Shown: positions 19,498 through 30,246 of the stretch, piece after piece | Layout: each line of letters begins with the position of its first letter | Numbering within the stretch: position 1 is the stretch's first letter | The notes under the pieces: generated by a model | The model's database searches: none | Seen by the model: only the letters and a program-made list of their open reading frames with translations | What the model was told of the DNA's origin: nothing | Program-made: the position numbers and the translations under genes | Origin: Priapulus caudatus | Lineage: Eukaryota; Priapulida; Priapulimorpha; Priapulimorphida; Priapulidae | Length of the DNA stretch: 35,791 bases | Assembly (NCBI RefSeq): GCF_000485595.1 | Contig: NW_014577767.1 | Location: 108,659-144,449 of the forward strand | Direction of reading: 5' to 3'

Positions 19498-20075
19498 ACG
19501 AAGGAGAGCGTACAACAGTGAAATGCTGAAACCATGTTGGCGTATTAGTCGAATTAAAGAAACTTTGCCCGTTTTATTTTGAAGATTCTTTGCGGTATTA
19601 TGATCTGCTGTCTCTACCTTGCGCCTAAATATTAAACAAACCTGCTTGTCCTACGATGCTCCTACGCTGAGATAATGAAGGCGGTAGAAATCTGGTATTT
19701 TTGCTACAATCCAGCGTGAGGTGGGCTCAAGGTGGGGTCTGTCATCACTATGGCCAATCATAACAGACGTCATTCATTCCATTTGTCAATCTATTGAACT
19801 GGAAACTGCGAGTTTTTCCCCTGAAGCTATGCTCAAATCGGGAAGAAGGTCGCAGCCGAAACCAGGATTCGAGTCGGTTTTCGGAACAATACCAGATTCT
19901 TCACCTGCTCATAATATCTGAGGCGTAGGAACAAGGCGGTTTGTTTTATATAGAAGGTAGGACAGCTTGATCATAATACCGCAAAGAATCGTCAAAGAAT
20001 AAAACGGCAAAGTTTCTTAGTTCGACTAATATGCAGACAATGGTTTCAGCAATTTCACGCATTGACGCTCTCCTT
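19498..20075. mobile_element. TIR element X, internally deleted copy
   Basis: Arms of about 200 bp are inverted repeats (TATTAGTCGAATTAA at 19543 and its complement ending at about 20033), with weaker homology outward to GGAGAGCG on both sides. Compared with the copy at 30939-32170 it lacks 127 bp after TTTTTGC (19704), a deletion bounded by TTTGC words, and it lacks the 626-bp hAT insertion: GTCATCAC is single at 19741-19748. Confidence 0.75.
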
Positions 20076-22114
20076 AAATACGCTCTTTGTATATAGATAA
20101 TACATGACACGCATAATATACATAAATCAGGGGATTAATGTATGGGGAAGTTATTAGTCTTACTCTTGATAAATATTTATACAAAAATCTCACTTTTAAT
20201 ATGGTCTGGCAGTCCATATAGTTAGCTTGCAGCTACTTGTTTTAAAGGCCATATTTACGGAGAATTATCTAGCGTTTTCCACCACTTTTTTAATTACCGT
20301 TACGGCTACCAGGTTAGATACTAACTTTTATAGTAACTAAGCCCTTGGGGCTAGTATATTTGTGGATCTACTAGCCCCCTATCACTGTGTACTAGCCCGG
20401 GCTTGCTGTAGGAGCTGTCGAGTCGCTGTTGTGGGATAGGTGTGGACAGGGGGCTGCGGCCCCTCCCGCAAGGGGGGTATGAGGGTTCTCCCCCAGACAT
20501 TTTTTAGCAATTAGGAGAGCCAAATCCGCATTCTGAGCATATCTGAGTGAAAATTATGGTTTAAAAAAAACAGAAATTTTGACATATGTTTCAATATTCA
20601 TTCGCATTGTAATTATCTACACAAGCTCCTTAAGCAGCCAACGACTTCAGAATTAGAATCACTGAAGAGAAGAGAAGGGACAATATAAGCGCCCCAAAGC
20701 TTGCTTCACTTTCATTATCAGGATTCTTATTGATTTTGTGGTGATTCAAGCACTAACATTTATTAAAAACTCCATCTTAGAGTTAGTTGCTGGTTTATCG
20801 TGCATATTCCCTGGAAGCCGTAAAAAGTGTTAGGCAGTTCACAGTCAATGCGTGTACTGCTATTTGAAATAATCAAGCATGGGAATTTCCACAAGATAAT
20901 CCTTCTGTTATGATAGTTTCCAGGGTTCGACAACTAACGCTAGCTCGATAGCCCAGGAGCTAGTGGAAAGTTGTGTTCAGGCTATCATAATGTTCCACCA
21001 ATTTCTAGCCCGGACAGCTACAGTAGAGTTTTTGGGCGTTTGTCACTGTATAATGCGCTGGTAAATCACTTGTGATTTCTCTCTTTCAAATCAAGTCGGC
21101 CTGCTGGGAAAACCCGCCAGTCTACTTTTTTTGGAAGAAAATAAATAAAACTAACTTGAAACAGTCTGATTGCCTGATCGAACAACTGAAAATCTTCGAG
21201 GTCGTTTAATATTCCTATCATCATTTAAGCCAGGGCGCTATCGGCACGGACATTCTCACGTTAATAAATTATATAACTTATACTATAATATAATTCTAAT
21301 TCAAAAATGTCGCCAAAAAAAAGCGAACCGTGACAGCGTGGCAGCACTGCAGGCGACAGCCAGCACAGCGTGGCTGCGTACACATGCCTAGCTTGGGCGG
21401 CATGGATTGATGTTCGGGGGGGGGGGGCAAGATTGTTTTAAGTCACCGTGGGCATGTTCGTTCTGTAATATATGTAGGAATAGGCACTGCTTGCATAGAG
21501 GACAACAGCAAAATTCTTTCCGTGAATTGAGGAAAAGAGCGTCCCGGACCAAAATTAAAAGTGTGAATTCATTACGATTCCTATGTATATACTGTAAATA
21601 TCAGGCGTGTCTACTATCAATATCAGGGTTCTCCAAGCTTTTTCATTATAGCATGGCGGGGCTGCCTTTATGGTTCTAGTTTAGCAATTTTTTTAGCTAA
21701 TTTTAGCCATCGGCGGGTGCATTTTAGGATTTGGCGGGCTTCGGCGATGCCTGGGGGCCCCGCCAGCTATAAGTGCTCTGAAGAACCTGAATATATATAT
21801 TATATCTCTAATGTACTATATATATATTATAGCTATCTATCTTATGCTGTCTCTCCTATATATATATATATGTTATAGGAAGAAATGTTCAAAGGAGGTT
21901 AAGGATATACTTTAAAGGATTTTCCCGTTTTTTTATTGGCGTTTGAGAAGGCTAACTTTTGGCCGCTTGTCATGATTGCAACATGAGATGTTTTTATTAC
22001 TTTAATCTGCTTTCAAAAGGTTGTTTTTCGTTTTTTTTAGAATGGGGAAAAGATAATGACAACAAATGGAAAAAAGTTTTGGGGCAGGTAAAAAGTACTA
22101 AAAATATGAGCAGC
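20076..22114 (+). repeat. Duplicated block S3 (copy 1, indel-rich)
   Basis: Collinear with 32226-33411 and 34615-35171. It includes CTAGCCC/GGGGCTAG-rich stretches at about 20309-20520 and 20930-21040. Both begin with CAGG(G)TT-x-GA-x-ACTAAC words, probably ends of a further TE family. Also present are a 13-G run at about 21415-21427 and AT microsatellites at about 21790-21870. The 1195-bp hAT of the other copy is absent here. No gene. Confidence 0.85.
21338..21355 (+). other. Candidate hAT excision footprint
   Basis: The site corresponding to the insertion at 33412-34606 reads GTGGCAGCACTGCAGGCG. Allowing two extra G's, typical of this error-rich block, it is two copies of the 8-bp TSD GTGCAGCG fused with the two central bases changed. 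A never-occupied site would have only one copy. Confidence 0.5.
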
Positions 22115-22336
22115 CGACCTCGCATGAGCATTTGAGCAATTAGAATGACCTGCAAGATGAGGCAATTTGACAAATATAAGTTCACGAGCACAAGGATTTC
22201 AGAGGTCTCCATGTTAAGGGCCCAGGTCTTACAGCTTGAGAAAATTTACTGCATGGGCCAGGGTTTGAACTAACAGCGCACTGAAAAGTGAAAAGGTAGA
22301 CCTGCGCAACCACTGGACCATTGAGCTCTCTAGCAC
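22115..22336 (-). mobile_element. tRNA-derived SINE, copy B
   Basis: On the minus strand the head has a Pol III A box (TGGTCCAGTGG, 22310-22320) and a B box (GTTCAAACC, 22262-22270), followed by a body (CTGTAAGACCTGG...) and about two degenerate tail units. It sits in duplicated block S3 at the position equivalent to copy C. A small inverted repeat at its 5' side (about 22345-22400) is partly decayed. Confidence 0.75.
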
Positions 22337-22819
22337 ATAACGTGAGCAATGCACATGCAGCAGAATTGCTCCAGAATGCAATGCGCGCCATTGGCTCATT
22401 TACTTATCCCATTTACGAATCGCTTCATGGAAATTTGCCGGCTAAAAATTCCGAGCAGGATTTCTCATATAAGAATTCTGGGTAAAGTATGTGGTACCAG
22501 GTTGCCAAGAACGTATATTCCAAACAAGTGACCATTCAGCTACCACGTTTCCAATATCATGGCCGTTGGATGTTGTATTTCGTCTGTAAGTGTTTGAAAA
22601 GATTGGAGCGTTCCGGAATTTCTGTGCGAACGCTTTCTTACCTTCTCTCTCTATCACTGTGTATTTGTGCATGCACAAGGGCATGCGCGCTATTGTGTTG
22701 CAGGCGGTGTATTGGAACGGTTTGAAGTGAAGTTATTAGACCAAATCAAACATTAAGACTTACTGGTAACTGGTACTGGTAGAGGACTAGTTACTAGTAA
22801 CTGACAAGTTGTATTTATT
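22337..22819 (+). repeat. Remainder of duplicated block S3 and spacer
   Basis: 22337-22700 matches 35404-35791 (shared words include ATATCATGGCCGTTGGATG). No coding evidence. 22760-22805 is a short TACTGGTAACTGG-type repeat. Confidence 0.6.
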
Positions 22820-23440
22820 AGCTCATGCTGAAACATAGTCAGATGCAGCTTGTAGAATCGCATGAAATGCGTCCGTGCGTCCGGCGTCGTCGTGCGCGGT
22901 CGTCGTGCGTCGCAACAGTTGGGCAGCAAATCTTAACCGTCGACGTATGCGGTCACTGATATTCGGGACGTGGGGGGGTAGATCCGAAAACAGGAGTTGG
23001 GGATGTCGAAGCCTGGGGTCAAAGGTCAAAGGAAGAGTGTAAAATAAGGGGAACATTCCACTCCTTATACTAAGGTTATAGGGAGGAAATGCAATATTGC
23101 GCGGCACAAATCTAAACTGGACTCGAGCCTAAGGCTCGTCGATAGTTGTGTATAGCATCACGGTAGGAAAAGCCATCACTGTGCCGAATATGAGGTCAAG
23201 GTCAAGGTCAATGGCACAGGGCAGATTAAGACATTTTCTGAGGAACAATGGTCTGACAAGGAGCGAATTGAAAACTTTTTGTGTTTTCAGGCGTGACCTA
23301 AGGCATTTTTTATGGCTTTATTGAAAGGACCATGAATGTCCGCTTCTGCTGACATGCGAAGAGTAACAGTGTCGGAATAACCTTTTGACCCTCAAGAGGA
23401 GGGTTAAACATGGATTTGTTGACTGTTAACAAGGAGTGAA
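22820..23440 (+). mobile_element. Dispersed repeat E, copy 4
   Basis: Full-length E with CAGCTTGTAGAATCGCATG, a CGTC/GTCGTCG microsatellite, AGGTCA clusters near 23019 and 23192, and GGAGGGTTAAACATGG. It is followed by a C-rich run, as in copy 1. Confidence 0.75.
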
Positions 23441-23834
23441 CTGCTTTTGGCTATTAGAGGGGCCGCTCCCCCCCCTCCCCCTTCCCCCTCCCCACGCCAC
23501 GTCCCCGCCCACCCCTTAAAAAATTGATAAAAATTCTATTCATCAATAGATGGCGCGCGTACACGCCGTCATCACGTATGGTGTCCAATCCTTGTGTATA
23601 ATATAATTGGATCAATGCGTATGCTAGGACATTCGTATACCACACCGTCTTTACTGATTCGAGTCCCAGCCTGTGGAACATTTTCGCGACTCTTTCTGGC
23701 CTTTTTTCCCTTTACCTAAAACGAAAAGTGTATTACCTATCTTTTTTAATTAATACATTTTTAAAATTTTTTTTTTTTAAATTATTTTTATTTTTAATGT
23801 CTTATCTTTCCATTTTTTATTATTTTTTACTCTT
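23441..23834. other. C-rich tract then unassigned AT-rich DNA
   Basis: 23466-23515 is C-rich. 23750-23830 is almost pure A/T. No gene is evident. Confidence 0.6.
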
Positions 23835-23992
23835 TGGGATGGGATGGGATGGGATAAGATGACATGCGATCGGATGGGATGGCATGGCATGAGATGGGAG
23901 GCGGTGCGATGACATAGCATGGCAATGGCAATGGGAATGCGAATGGGATGGGAAACGGTTGCGATGGGATGGGAAATGGGATGGGAGGAATG
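23835..23992 (+). repeat. (GGGAT)n minisatellite, degenerate
   Basis: Units of GGGAT with GGCAT, GAGAT and GCGAT variants. The three overlapping minus-strand frames with SHP/IPSHP-type repeats are products of the pentamer. Confidence 0.9.
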
Positions 23993-24177
23993 GCATGGGA
24001 ATGGATGCATGCATAGATAGATAGACTAGTTAGATTTGTTGGGTAATTTTCTTTCAACACCGCGGTCCACCAACTGAGTAACGCCACTGATTTCCCCGGG
24101 CAACGCCGGGTATCCCGCTAGTGTAATATATATATAGAGAGCAGGCGCTTGGGACTATATATATATATTGGGGCTTT
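23993..24177. other. Unassigned DNA with TA repeats
   Basis: (GATA)n near 24014-24023 and (TA)n at 24126-24135 and 24157-24168. The stretch CGGTCCACCAACTGAGTAAC lies between them. No recognised element. Confidence 0.45.
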
Positions 24178-24237
24178 ATATATATATCAGGAGTGTATAA
24201 TAGGGATATCCCTATTATACACTCCTGATATATATAT
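24178..24237. repeat. Perfect 60-bp palindrome without spacer
   Basis: Each base from 24178 to 24207 pairs with 24237 down to 24208. The centre is GGGATATCCC. Each arm contains ATATCAGGAGT, the same word found at the ends of the foldback elements. Confidence 0.95.
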
Positions 24238-24422
24238 TTTCATGGCGACACAGCACACTCACAGCGGCGAGGGCGGGAGCGTTCGGCGTTAGATTTTACA
24301 TAGGTTTTTATGAAGGAAAGTTGATATACAGTGACACAATTAGTGGAACCTATAGTAGGGCCTATTTGTGAATGTGTGTTCATATTATTTTCAGTTTTTA
24401 CTGACTCTGTCCCAAGTGCCTG
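24238..24422. other. Unassigned DNA
   Basis: Short GC-rich patch near 24262-24290, otherwise nothing identified. Confidence 0.4.
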
Positions 24423-24863
24423 TGGGTTTACACTGACGATTATATGCAGTCAAGTTGGCGTTTTTCTTCTTTCTACCAACCTATCTATAGGCATATTCAA
24501 AGCTCTTACGTTATCGACCGCGAGGCAGCAAACGTTTCAACATTTGACCCGTAGCGTGCGCGCGGGGCATCGCGGATAGGCGTTTTTGCATGTATTACAT
24601 GGCGCCAGTGTGGCGCCTAAAGCAAAAACGTGCTCTCCCCCTAGGGTGGAGGGACACACCCCTGATTGCTGTTGTCTGATTGGCCACTTGGCAAAAAAAA
24701 CGTCCAACTCGCCTGCTCCGAGTTAGGGAAATTAGAACATGTTCTAAACTCGCTGCTATCGATCGGCTGGACGTGCGACTTTTGCGTTTACACTGGCGAT
24801 TGTCAGTCGCCAAACTGCCAAGTTCGTACAATTTGGCAACTCAAAATCGTCAGTGTAAACCCA
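24423..24863. mobile_element. TIR element with 19-bp perfect ends
   Basis: TGGGTTTACACTGACGATT at 24423-24441 is perfectly inverted at 24845-24863. A third, imperfect copy of the motif (GTTTACACTGGCGATTG) lies inside, at about 24786. No clear TSD is seen and no transposase, so the superfamily is open. Confidence 0.65.
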
Positions 24864-25463
24864 GCTTATGTATCCGCTGCAGCTGGCGCTGGCTAGATCA
24901 ACCCGCTTACGCATAATAAAATACAATTGATAATAAAAGTTATACAACAGAGTGTAGAACTAGAAACTGTTGACACTTTCATTCATATTTAAATTTAACT
25001 TGACAATAATACCAGCTGAATCCAGCTCTTGCCTTGTATTAATCTGCAATGATGTGGTGACAATTGCATTCATACATTGTCTGTTGAAACTATGAATGAT
25101 AGTCAATGATAAACTATATGCGGACAGGTGTGATGTGATGTCACAGACTCACAGGCACATATCTCTGTGAGACTGTGACAAATTAACCATGTACTTTCTT
25201 ATTTTGAGACTGAAAAAAGAAACAAACAACTGCAAAGTGGTATTTTTATATAAAAAAAACATTTATTTGCATCCAAACGAAAAGATAACGTGGTTCATAC
25301 TGTATGTTTGTTACAGAGTAACAAAACAGTAAGCAATCTAGAAGTAGTGACTAGTGAAGCATGTGTACATGTAGAGAGAGAAGAGTGAGAACTGAGAAGG
25401 GGAGTTTTTTTTTACCCTGGTACAGGAGCACAATCATGTTACTTCTAGTTTTCCATTAAAAGC
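24864..25463. other. Unassigned AT-rich DNA
   Basis: Contains a small hairpin at 25140-25179 (15-bp arms GTCACAGACTCACAG, one mismatch). No gene. Confidence 0.45.
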
Positions 25464-25627
25464 TCACAATGCGCATCCAAACACTAATTTCTCCAGTACT
25501 AGACTAGCAAATACTTCGTGTCATGCATAATCATACTACCTTATGGCAAAATAAACTCTAGTTCCTCCCATTTCACTGGGCGTTGTCTTATAAAAGGTAT
25601 TTTGAAAATACCTCCAACCCCACCCTC
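25464..25627 (+). repeat. Single arm of MITE Y and C-rich junction
   Basis: 25464-25615 matches one arm of 18994-19495 (CACAATGCGCATCCAAAC, CTCCAGTACTAGACTAG). It is followed directly by a CCCTCCCC stretch and then block S2 copy 2. Confidence 0.75.
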
Positions 25628-26133
25628 CCCCTACCCTCCATCTGCGATAGTGGGCGTGTCCTAACAATGATGTGTACGCAACTGCGTGTCTGCATATCTG
25701 CGCCTAACAAATGTGGTACTACGCACGACTGAAATTTTACGTTTATAATCGTAGCAACAGACCTCAGATGAGCCCAGACGCTCTGCGGCTCTTGTTAGTT
25801 CATCTCGCCAAAGGGCGTTTGACCGCCGTGTGTTGGGAAGTTGTTTTTATGCCTGAAAGTTGTGTTTGATTTGATAGATCACGGGTGATAGATTCCGGTG
25901 TTGTTTTGATGTCTGAGAGTAAGTTTATATCTATATTATACTAGCCACTAATTATAAATAATTTTATAGCTAGTTAAACCTGCCAAAAACATTTTGTGTA
26001 ATAGGTGACTAAGCGGTAAAAACGCGAAAATCTCAGCACAGGGCGGTAGGTGCATTGTTAACCCAGGCAGCGTTGAACGTGTTAAAAAGCCCGATCATTT
26101 TGCATTTTTCTTGGAAAGCATTGGGGAGCAGGT

Positions 26134-26421
26134 CAGTGGCGTAGCCAGGGCCCCCGATGGGGGCGGTCGCCCCCCCCCCCTAAGACTTAGAAGGCAAAAA
26201 AAATGATATCCTTGTTTTGTTAAAATATCTACATCAAAACACTGCCACCTTATTTAAACCAGCAGGACTGTTTCAAGTCGATAAAACATGCCAACAACAT
26301 GCACCAAATTGCACCATTAACAACATCAAAATGCAAAAAGCTACCACCCCCCCCCCTTGGTCGCTCCGCTCCCTCGAACTTATTGCCACCCCCCTTAGAT
26401 TTAATCATGGCTACGCCGTTG
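26134..26421 (+). mobile_element. hAT MITE, copy 2, with perfect 8-bp TSD
   Basis: Ends CAGTGGCGTAGCCA and, inverted, CAACGGCGTAGCCA (12 of 14). Flanked by GAGCAGGT at 26126-26133 and 26422-26429. The uninterrupted target is visible in repeat R at 10452-10459 (reverse complement GAGCTGGT). Runs of C and G lie just inside the ends. No transposase. Confidence 0.85.
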
Positions 26422-26586
26422 GAGCAGGTGCAGTTAGGAAAACTCGCATAAAATGTTCTATAGCCCTGCGGCAACTGTACGTGGGCTATAGTCCTAGAGC
26501 TAGGCTCTACTAGGCTCTAGGTTAATACAATAAATTAATGAATAATGACAATGTAATCTTGTTGCAGGGTGAAAAACTGATAATTG

Positions 26587-26660
26587 GAGGCACTGGTCCA
26601 GCAGGACCAGTGCCTCTGAGGAAGCACTGGTCCTGGTCAGTAGGCACTGGTCCAGGATTT
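26587..26660 (+). repeat. GCACTGGTCC hairpin and minisatellite
   Basis: 26587-26616 is a perfect hairpin (13-bp arms GAGGCACTGGTCC, 4-bp loop). It is followed by two more GCACTGGTCC units in the forward direction. Equivalent to about 12848-12920 in the other block. Confidence 0.85.
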
Positions 26661-28253
26661 CTGTCATAGCAAAGTGAATGACTCGGATGTGGGGACGTTT
26701 TTATAGGGGGGGATGGTGCAATTTGGTGATGTGCATTCTAAGGTATTCTTAAACATTATATTTTTTACACGTTTTGATACACTGATGCGTAGTAAATCGG
26801 AACAAGTCCGCAAGTCGATTTCAAAGATCAGCGGTCTCTGAAGACCGGCCATTATTCTATTATCATCAAAATTATCATATTTTATTACGCGATCGCTGAT
26901 TCAGTGATTGGTCGGGGATGCCCAGTATTATTGAATTAGCAGAGGTTTAACAGCATGACCTAGAAAATCGAACACAACAAACATGGAGAGTTTGTGTACT
27001 TCGCATGGACTTTAGGCTTCGGAATTTGACTATTTTGAGTCTATATTTGATTAAATTTACCATTCATTTCATTAGAATATAATGTAGAAGGTTAGTAGAA
27101 AATAACAAAATAATAAGTTTGGTATATTTTTTATTTCCTGTGCGGCAGCCTAAAAATTTCTTTTTTTTACGGGAGCTATTTTAGGCTTACTTTTTCGAAC
27201 ATGATTTTGTTAAAATTTTCATAATTTTGATGCACTCACTGACTCTAATATTATTCATCAGCATTCAGCACTCTGCACCAGTATTAACCCAACCAGGCTG
27301 TGTGACTAACGTCAATATACTAACCCTAGCAATACCGTTTCTTGGAGCTACACCAGTATAGACTATCAGTGTTAAGAAAATCGTCACCAAATTACATTCA
27401 TCACATTTTTTTATCTCATTTCACTCGACTAAGAACACAATCACATCTCTTATCAAAATTTCATTCACACAGACAATAATGCAACTACACAGTACACATA
27501 GTCAGTAACATGACAAAGACAGAGGCAAATCAAGAATTATAATCATGGTAAATGATGGTATGGTTATTTTCAAGTTTCTTTTTTTTTACTTCTCTTCCTC
27601 ATGCTTTTCAAGCTTTCCTTTTTACAATGACTGAGCAATTCAGAAGCTTGCAGAGCAGTGTTTTAGTTATATTTGAGTATGTTAAAAAAACTTGTACGGA
27701 ATCTCTAGGAAAGCCGGGGACTATCTGGGCAAGGTTTTACCTTTCGTTTTTCTCCTCCCGCAGTCCAGGGTACCCCCATGCATAGATGATGCTGCCGCCG
27801 ATCCGCAAAGTCACAAGTGCCTAGAATCTAGAATAAACTCTAGAATATTGCTTCTAGATATCTAACTGAATAAAAATAGCCACGTTTCTACGTTGAGAAA
27901 AGTGAGCGAAAATTCAGTTAACAGCTTTGATTAACGTGCGTGCAGGTGTCACTGGTCGTGCCTCACTCCCCAGAATACCCCTGCGATATAAAACTTAATT
28001 GTTATGTGGGCATAAAAACTCTGGGCTGGCCGGCGCGATGTAGCAATCGATTTCTTAGATCTGTCGCGAGTTTTTATACGTTGTGGGAATCATGCGTTGA
28101 TACGTTGAGTGTGTGCGGCGATTATCTAGTCGCCGCACGCGCCGGAACTGACACGAGCAAGCAGTCGCCCGTCAATTTTCTAAATGGCGCACTGGGACTG
28201 CGATCCGCTAGTTTCTCACGCTGTTGTTTGGTAACTTGTTGGTTAACATTTTT

Positions 28254-28835
28254 AGCTCATCTGATGTAGTCAAGATGCAGCTTGTAGAATCGCCATATCG
28301 TCCGTCCGGCCGTCCGTGCGTAACAGTTTGGGCACAAATTTAACCGCGTCGACGTACGGTCAACGATATTCGGTGACAACGTGAGGGGCGGGTAATCAAA
28401 AAGCGAGTTGGGATTTGAAGCTGGGGTCAAAGTCAAAGGTCAAGAGGTGTAAAAAAGGGAACATTACCTCCTTAACTAAGGCATAATGGAGATTGGCGGG
28501 CACATCCAATCTAAACGGCTCGATCTAGGCTGCGTGATACGATCTGTATACATCATGGTAGGAAAAGCCACACTGTGCCGAAATTGGAGGTCAAACAGTC
28601 GAAGGTAAATGGGGGCATCAGGGCAGATTTAGACATTATTTTCTGAGGACAGTGGTCTGACGGAGGGCGATGAAACACTTTTTTGTTCAGGCCTGTGACT
28701 ACACATTTTTATGGGCTTTATGAAAGGAACCAGTGAAATGTCCTTCCAACTGACGTGTGAAGAGTAAGTGTCTGAATAACTTTTTGACCCTGCAAAAGGA
28801 AGGGTTAAACATTGATTTGTTGACCTGTTAACAAA
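28254..28835 (+). mobile_element. Dispersed repeat E, copy 5
   Basis: Starts AGCTCATCTGATGTAGTC, has (CGTCC)n, GTCAAAGGTCAAGAGG near 28430 and the GGGTTAAACATTGA block near 28803. Occupies the same place in the block as copy 2. Confidence 0.75.
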
Positions 28836-29094
28836 GGACCTGAAAACTGTGTTGAATGGTACTGTGTGATCGTGGAAGACTTAAATTTCAACAGTGAATT
28901 CTGGCATGCAAAAAACTTTACTTGAACACGTTACGCGCCTTAAATCATATATGAACTTCATTCTCTATATGAGATTCTGTACGGTTGGATACTAATGTCA
29001 ATAGCACTTACGCAAACGTCTGTTTTTGACATTAAGGCCAACTATAATAGTACTACCTCGCAAGTGGGTGGCTGAGATAGGCATGCTGATAGTA

Positions 29095-29985
29095 TCGAGA
29101 GTAAGATAAGTATAGAGGGTATGCTGTCCACAAACATGTGAATATTCAACATTTGCTTGCCTTTATTTTACCAGATGATATATTACGTGCAACTCGATAA
29201 AGAATTACATCGCTAAATGAGGGCGTTGGATTCATCCGTCTCTAAATTATAAAAACTTTACTTTGTTTATAATCCTCTTGCCTTTACGGAGATATAGCTT
29301 TGAAGACGTCATACACATGGTTCATAAGTGTTTAACTAAGCTGGCGGCTCAAAATTGCCCAGCAACGTTCCGAACTAAGCTTCCGAACAGTGCTAGCCTG
29401 TGAAAGGAATGGTCTTGTCTGTAATGACAAAGAATGCACCTTTGCCGCAGGAGTAAGATAATATATTGAACATTATATTATAATATAAGATAATATAGTA
29501 TATTGTGTGTAATATATATAGTGTGTATAATATGTGTGTATATATATATACGTGTATATATTATATATATACGGATATATATATAGTGTAATAATAAATA
29601 TAGAATATAATATAGAGGTCTATATTATCTAGCTCTCTGCCCGCCAACAGGAAGGTATTGTCATCATGTCAACAGAGAGAGCATTCCTCACAGGCAGGCC
29701 ACTGTTCGAGCTAGTTCAGAAGTCTCTGGGCAATCTGAGCGCCAGCTTAGTTAAACTACTATGAACCATGTTGACGTTCAAAGCTATATCTCCGTAAAGG
29801 CAGAGGTATTTAAACAAAGTAAAGTTTTAGTTAGAGACGGATGTCCAAACGCTCATTTAGATGTAATTTTATCGAGTTGCACGTAATATATCATCGGTAA
29901 AAGATTAGGTAAGGCAAATGTTGAATTTCACATGTTTGGACAGTCATACTCCTCTATATTATCTTACTCCTGATAGTATCAGCAG
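29095..29985. mobile_element. Large foldback element, ~350-bp arms
   Basis: 29095-29450 and 29625-29985 are near reverse complements around a TA-rich core. The outer ends carry GAGTAAGATAA and TTATCTTACTCCTGAT, and GCAGGAGTAAGATAATATA also lies next to the core. Shared internal words include ACTCGATAAA and TTAGTTAAAC. No ORF is conserved in both copies. The outer flanks (GATAGTATC on each side, inverted) make the exact end uncertain. Confidence 0.8.
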
Positions 29986-29995
29986 CATGGGCTAA

Positions 29996-30079
29996 ACGTA
30001 GACTGGTACTCGCTCCCACCTCGATTCCTTGCCCCATCGAGTAACTAAGCGAGAGGTGGGACCGGGTACCAGTCTACGT
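29996..30079. repeat. Short inverted-repeat element
   Basis: ACGTAGACTGGTAC at 29996 is inverted at the right end (30079), and arm homology extends over about 28 bp (TCCCACCTC). It resembles a very small MITE. No clear TSD. Confidence 0.7.
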
Positions 30080-30246
30080 AATACAATGCAGTTATGCACG
30101 CCATCTATCGAACAGAGTGAGAAGAATGTCCCGGCAGGATAGGTCAAATGTATATTGCGCTCAAAAGTGCAGAAAGAATTACTTTCTTAACTTCTGTTTA
30201 ATCAATCTTGAGATAAGTAATTGCAGAATTGAATCGTCAAACCTAC

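Larger units (their letters stand above)
25628..29840 (+). repeat. Duplicated block S2 (copy 2)
   Basis: Collinear with 11851-16154 and generally shorter, because it lacks the extra bases of copy 1. It carries the hAT MITE with clear TSDs, the GCACTGGTCC hairpin, the AATACCGTTTCTTGG motif, E copy 5, and an intact foldback element that continues past the point where copy 1 hits the gap. Confidence 0.85.

Noticed and set aside
23777-24087. Three overlapping Ser/His/Pro-rich minus-strand frames
   Set aside because: All three reading frames are open because of the (GGGAT)n repeat.
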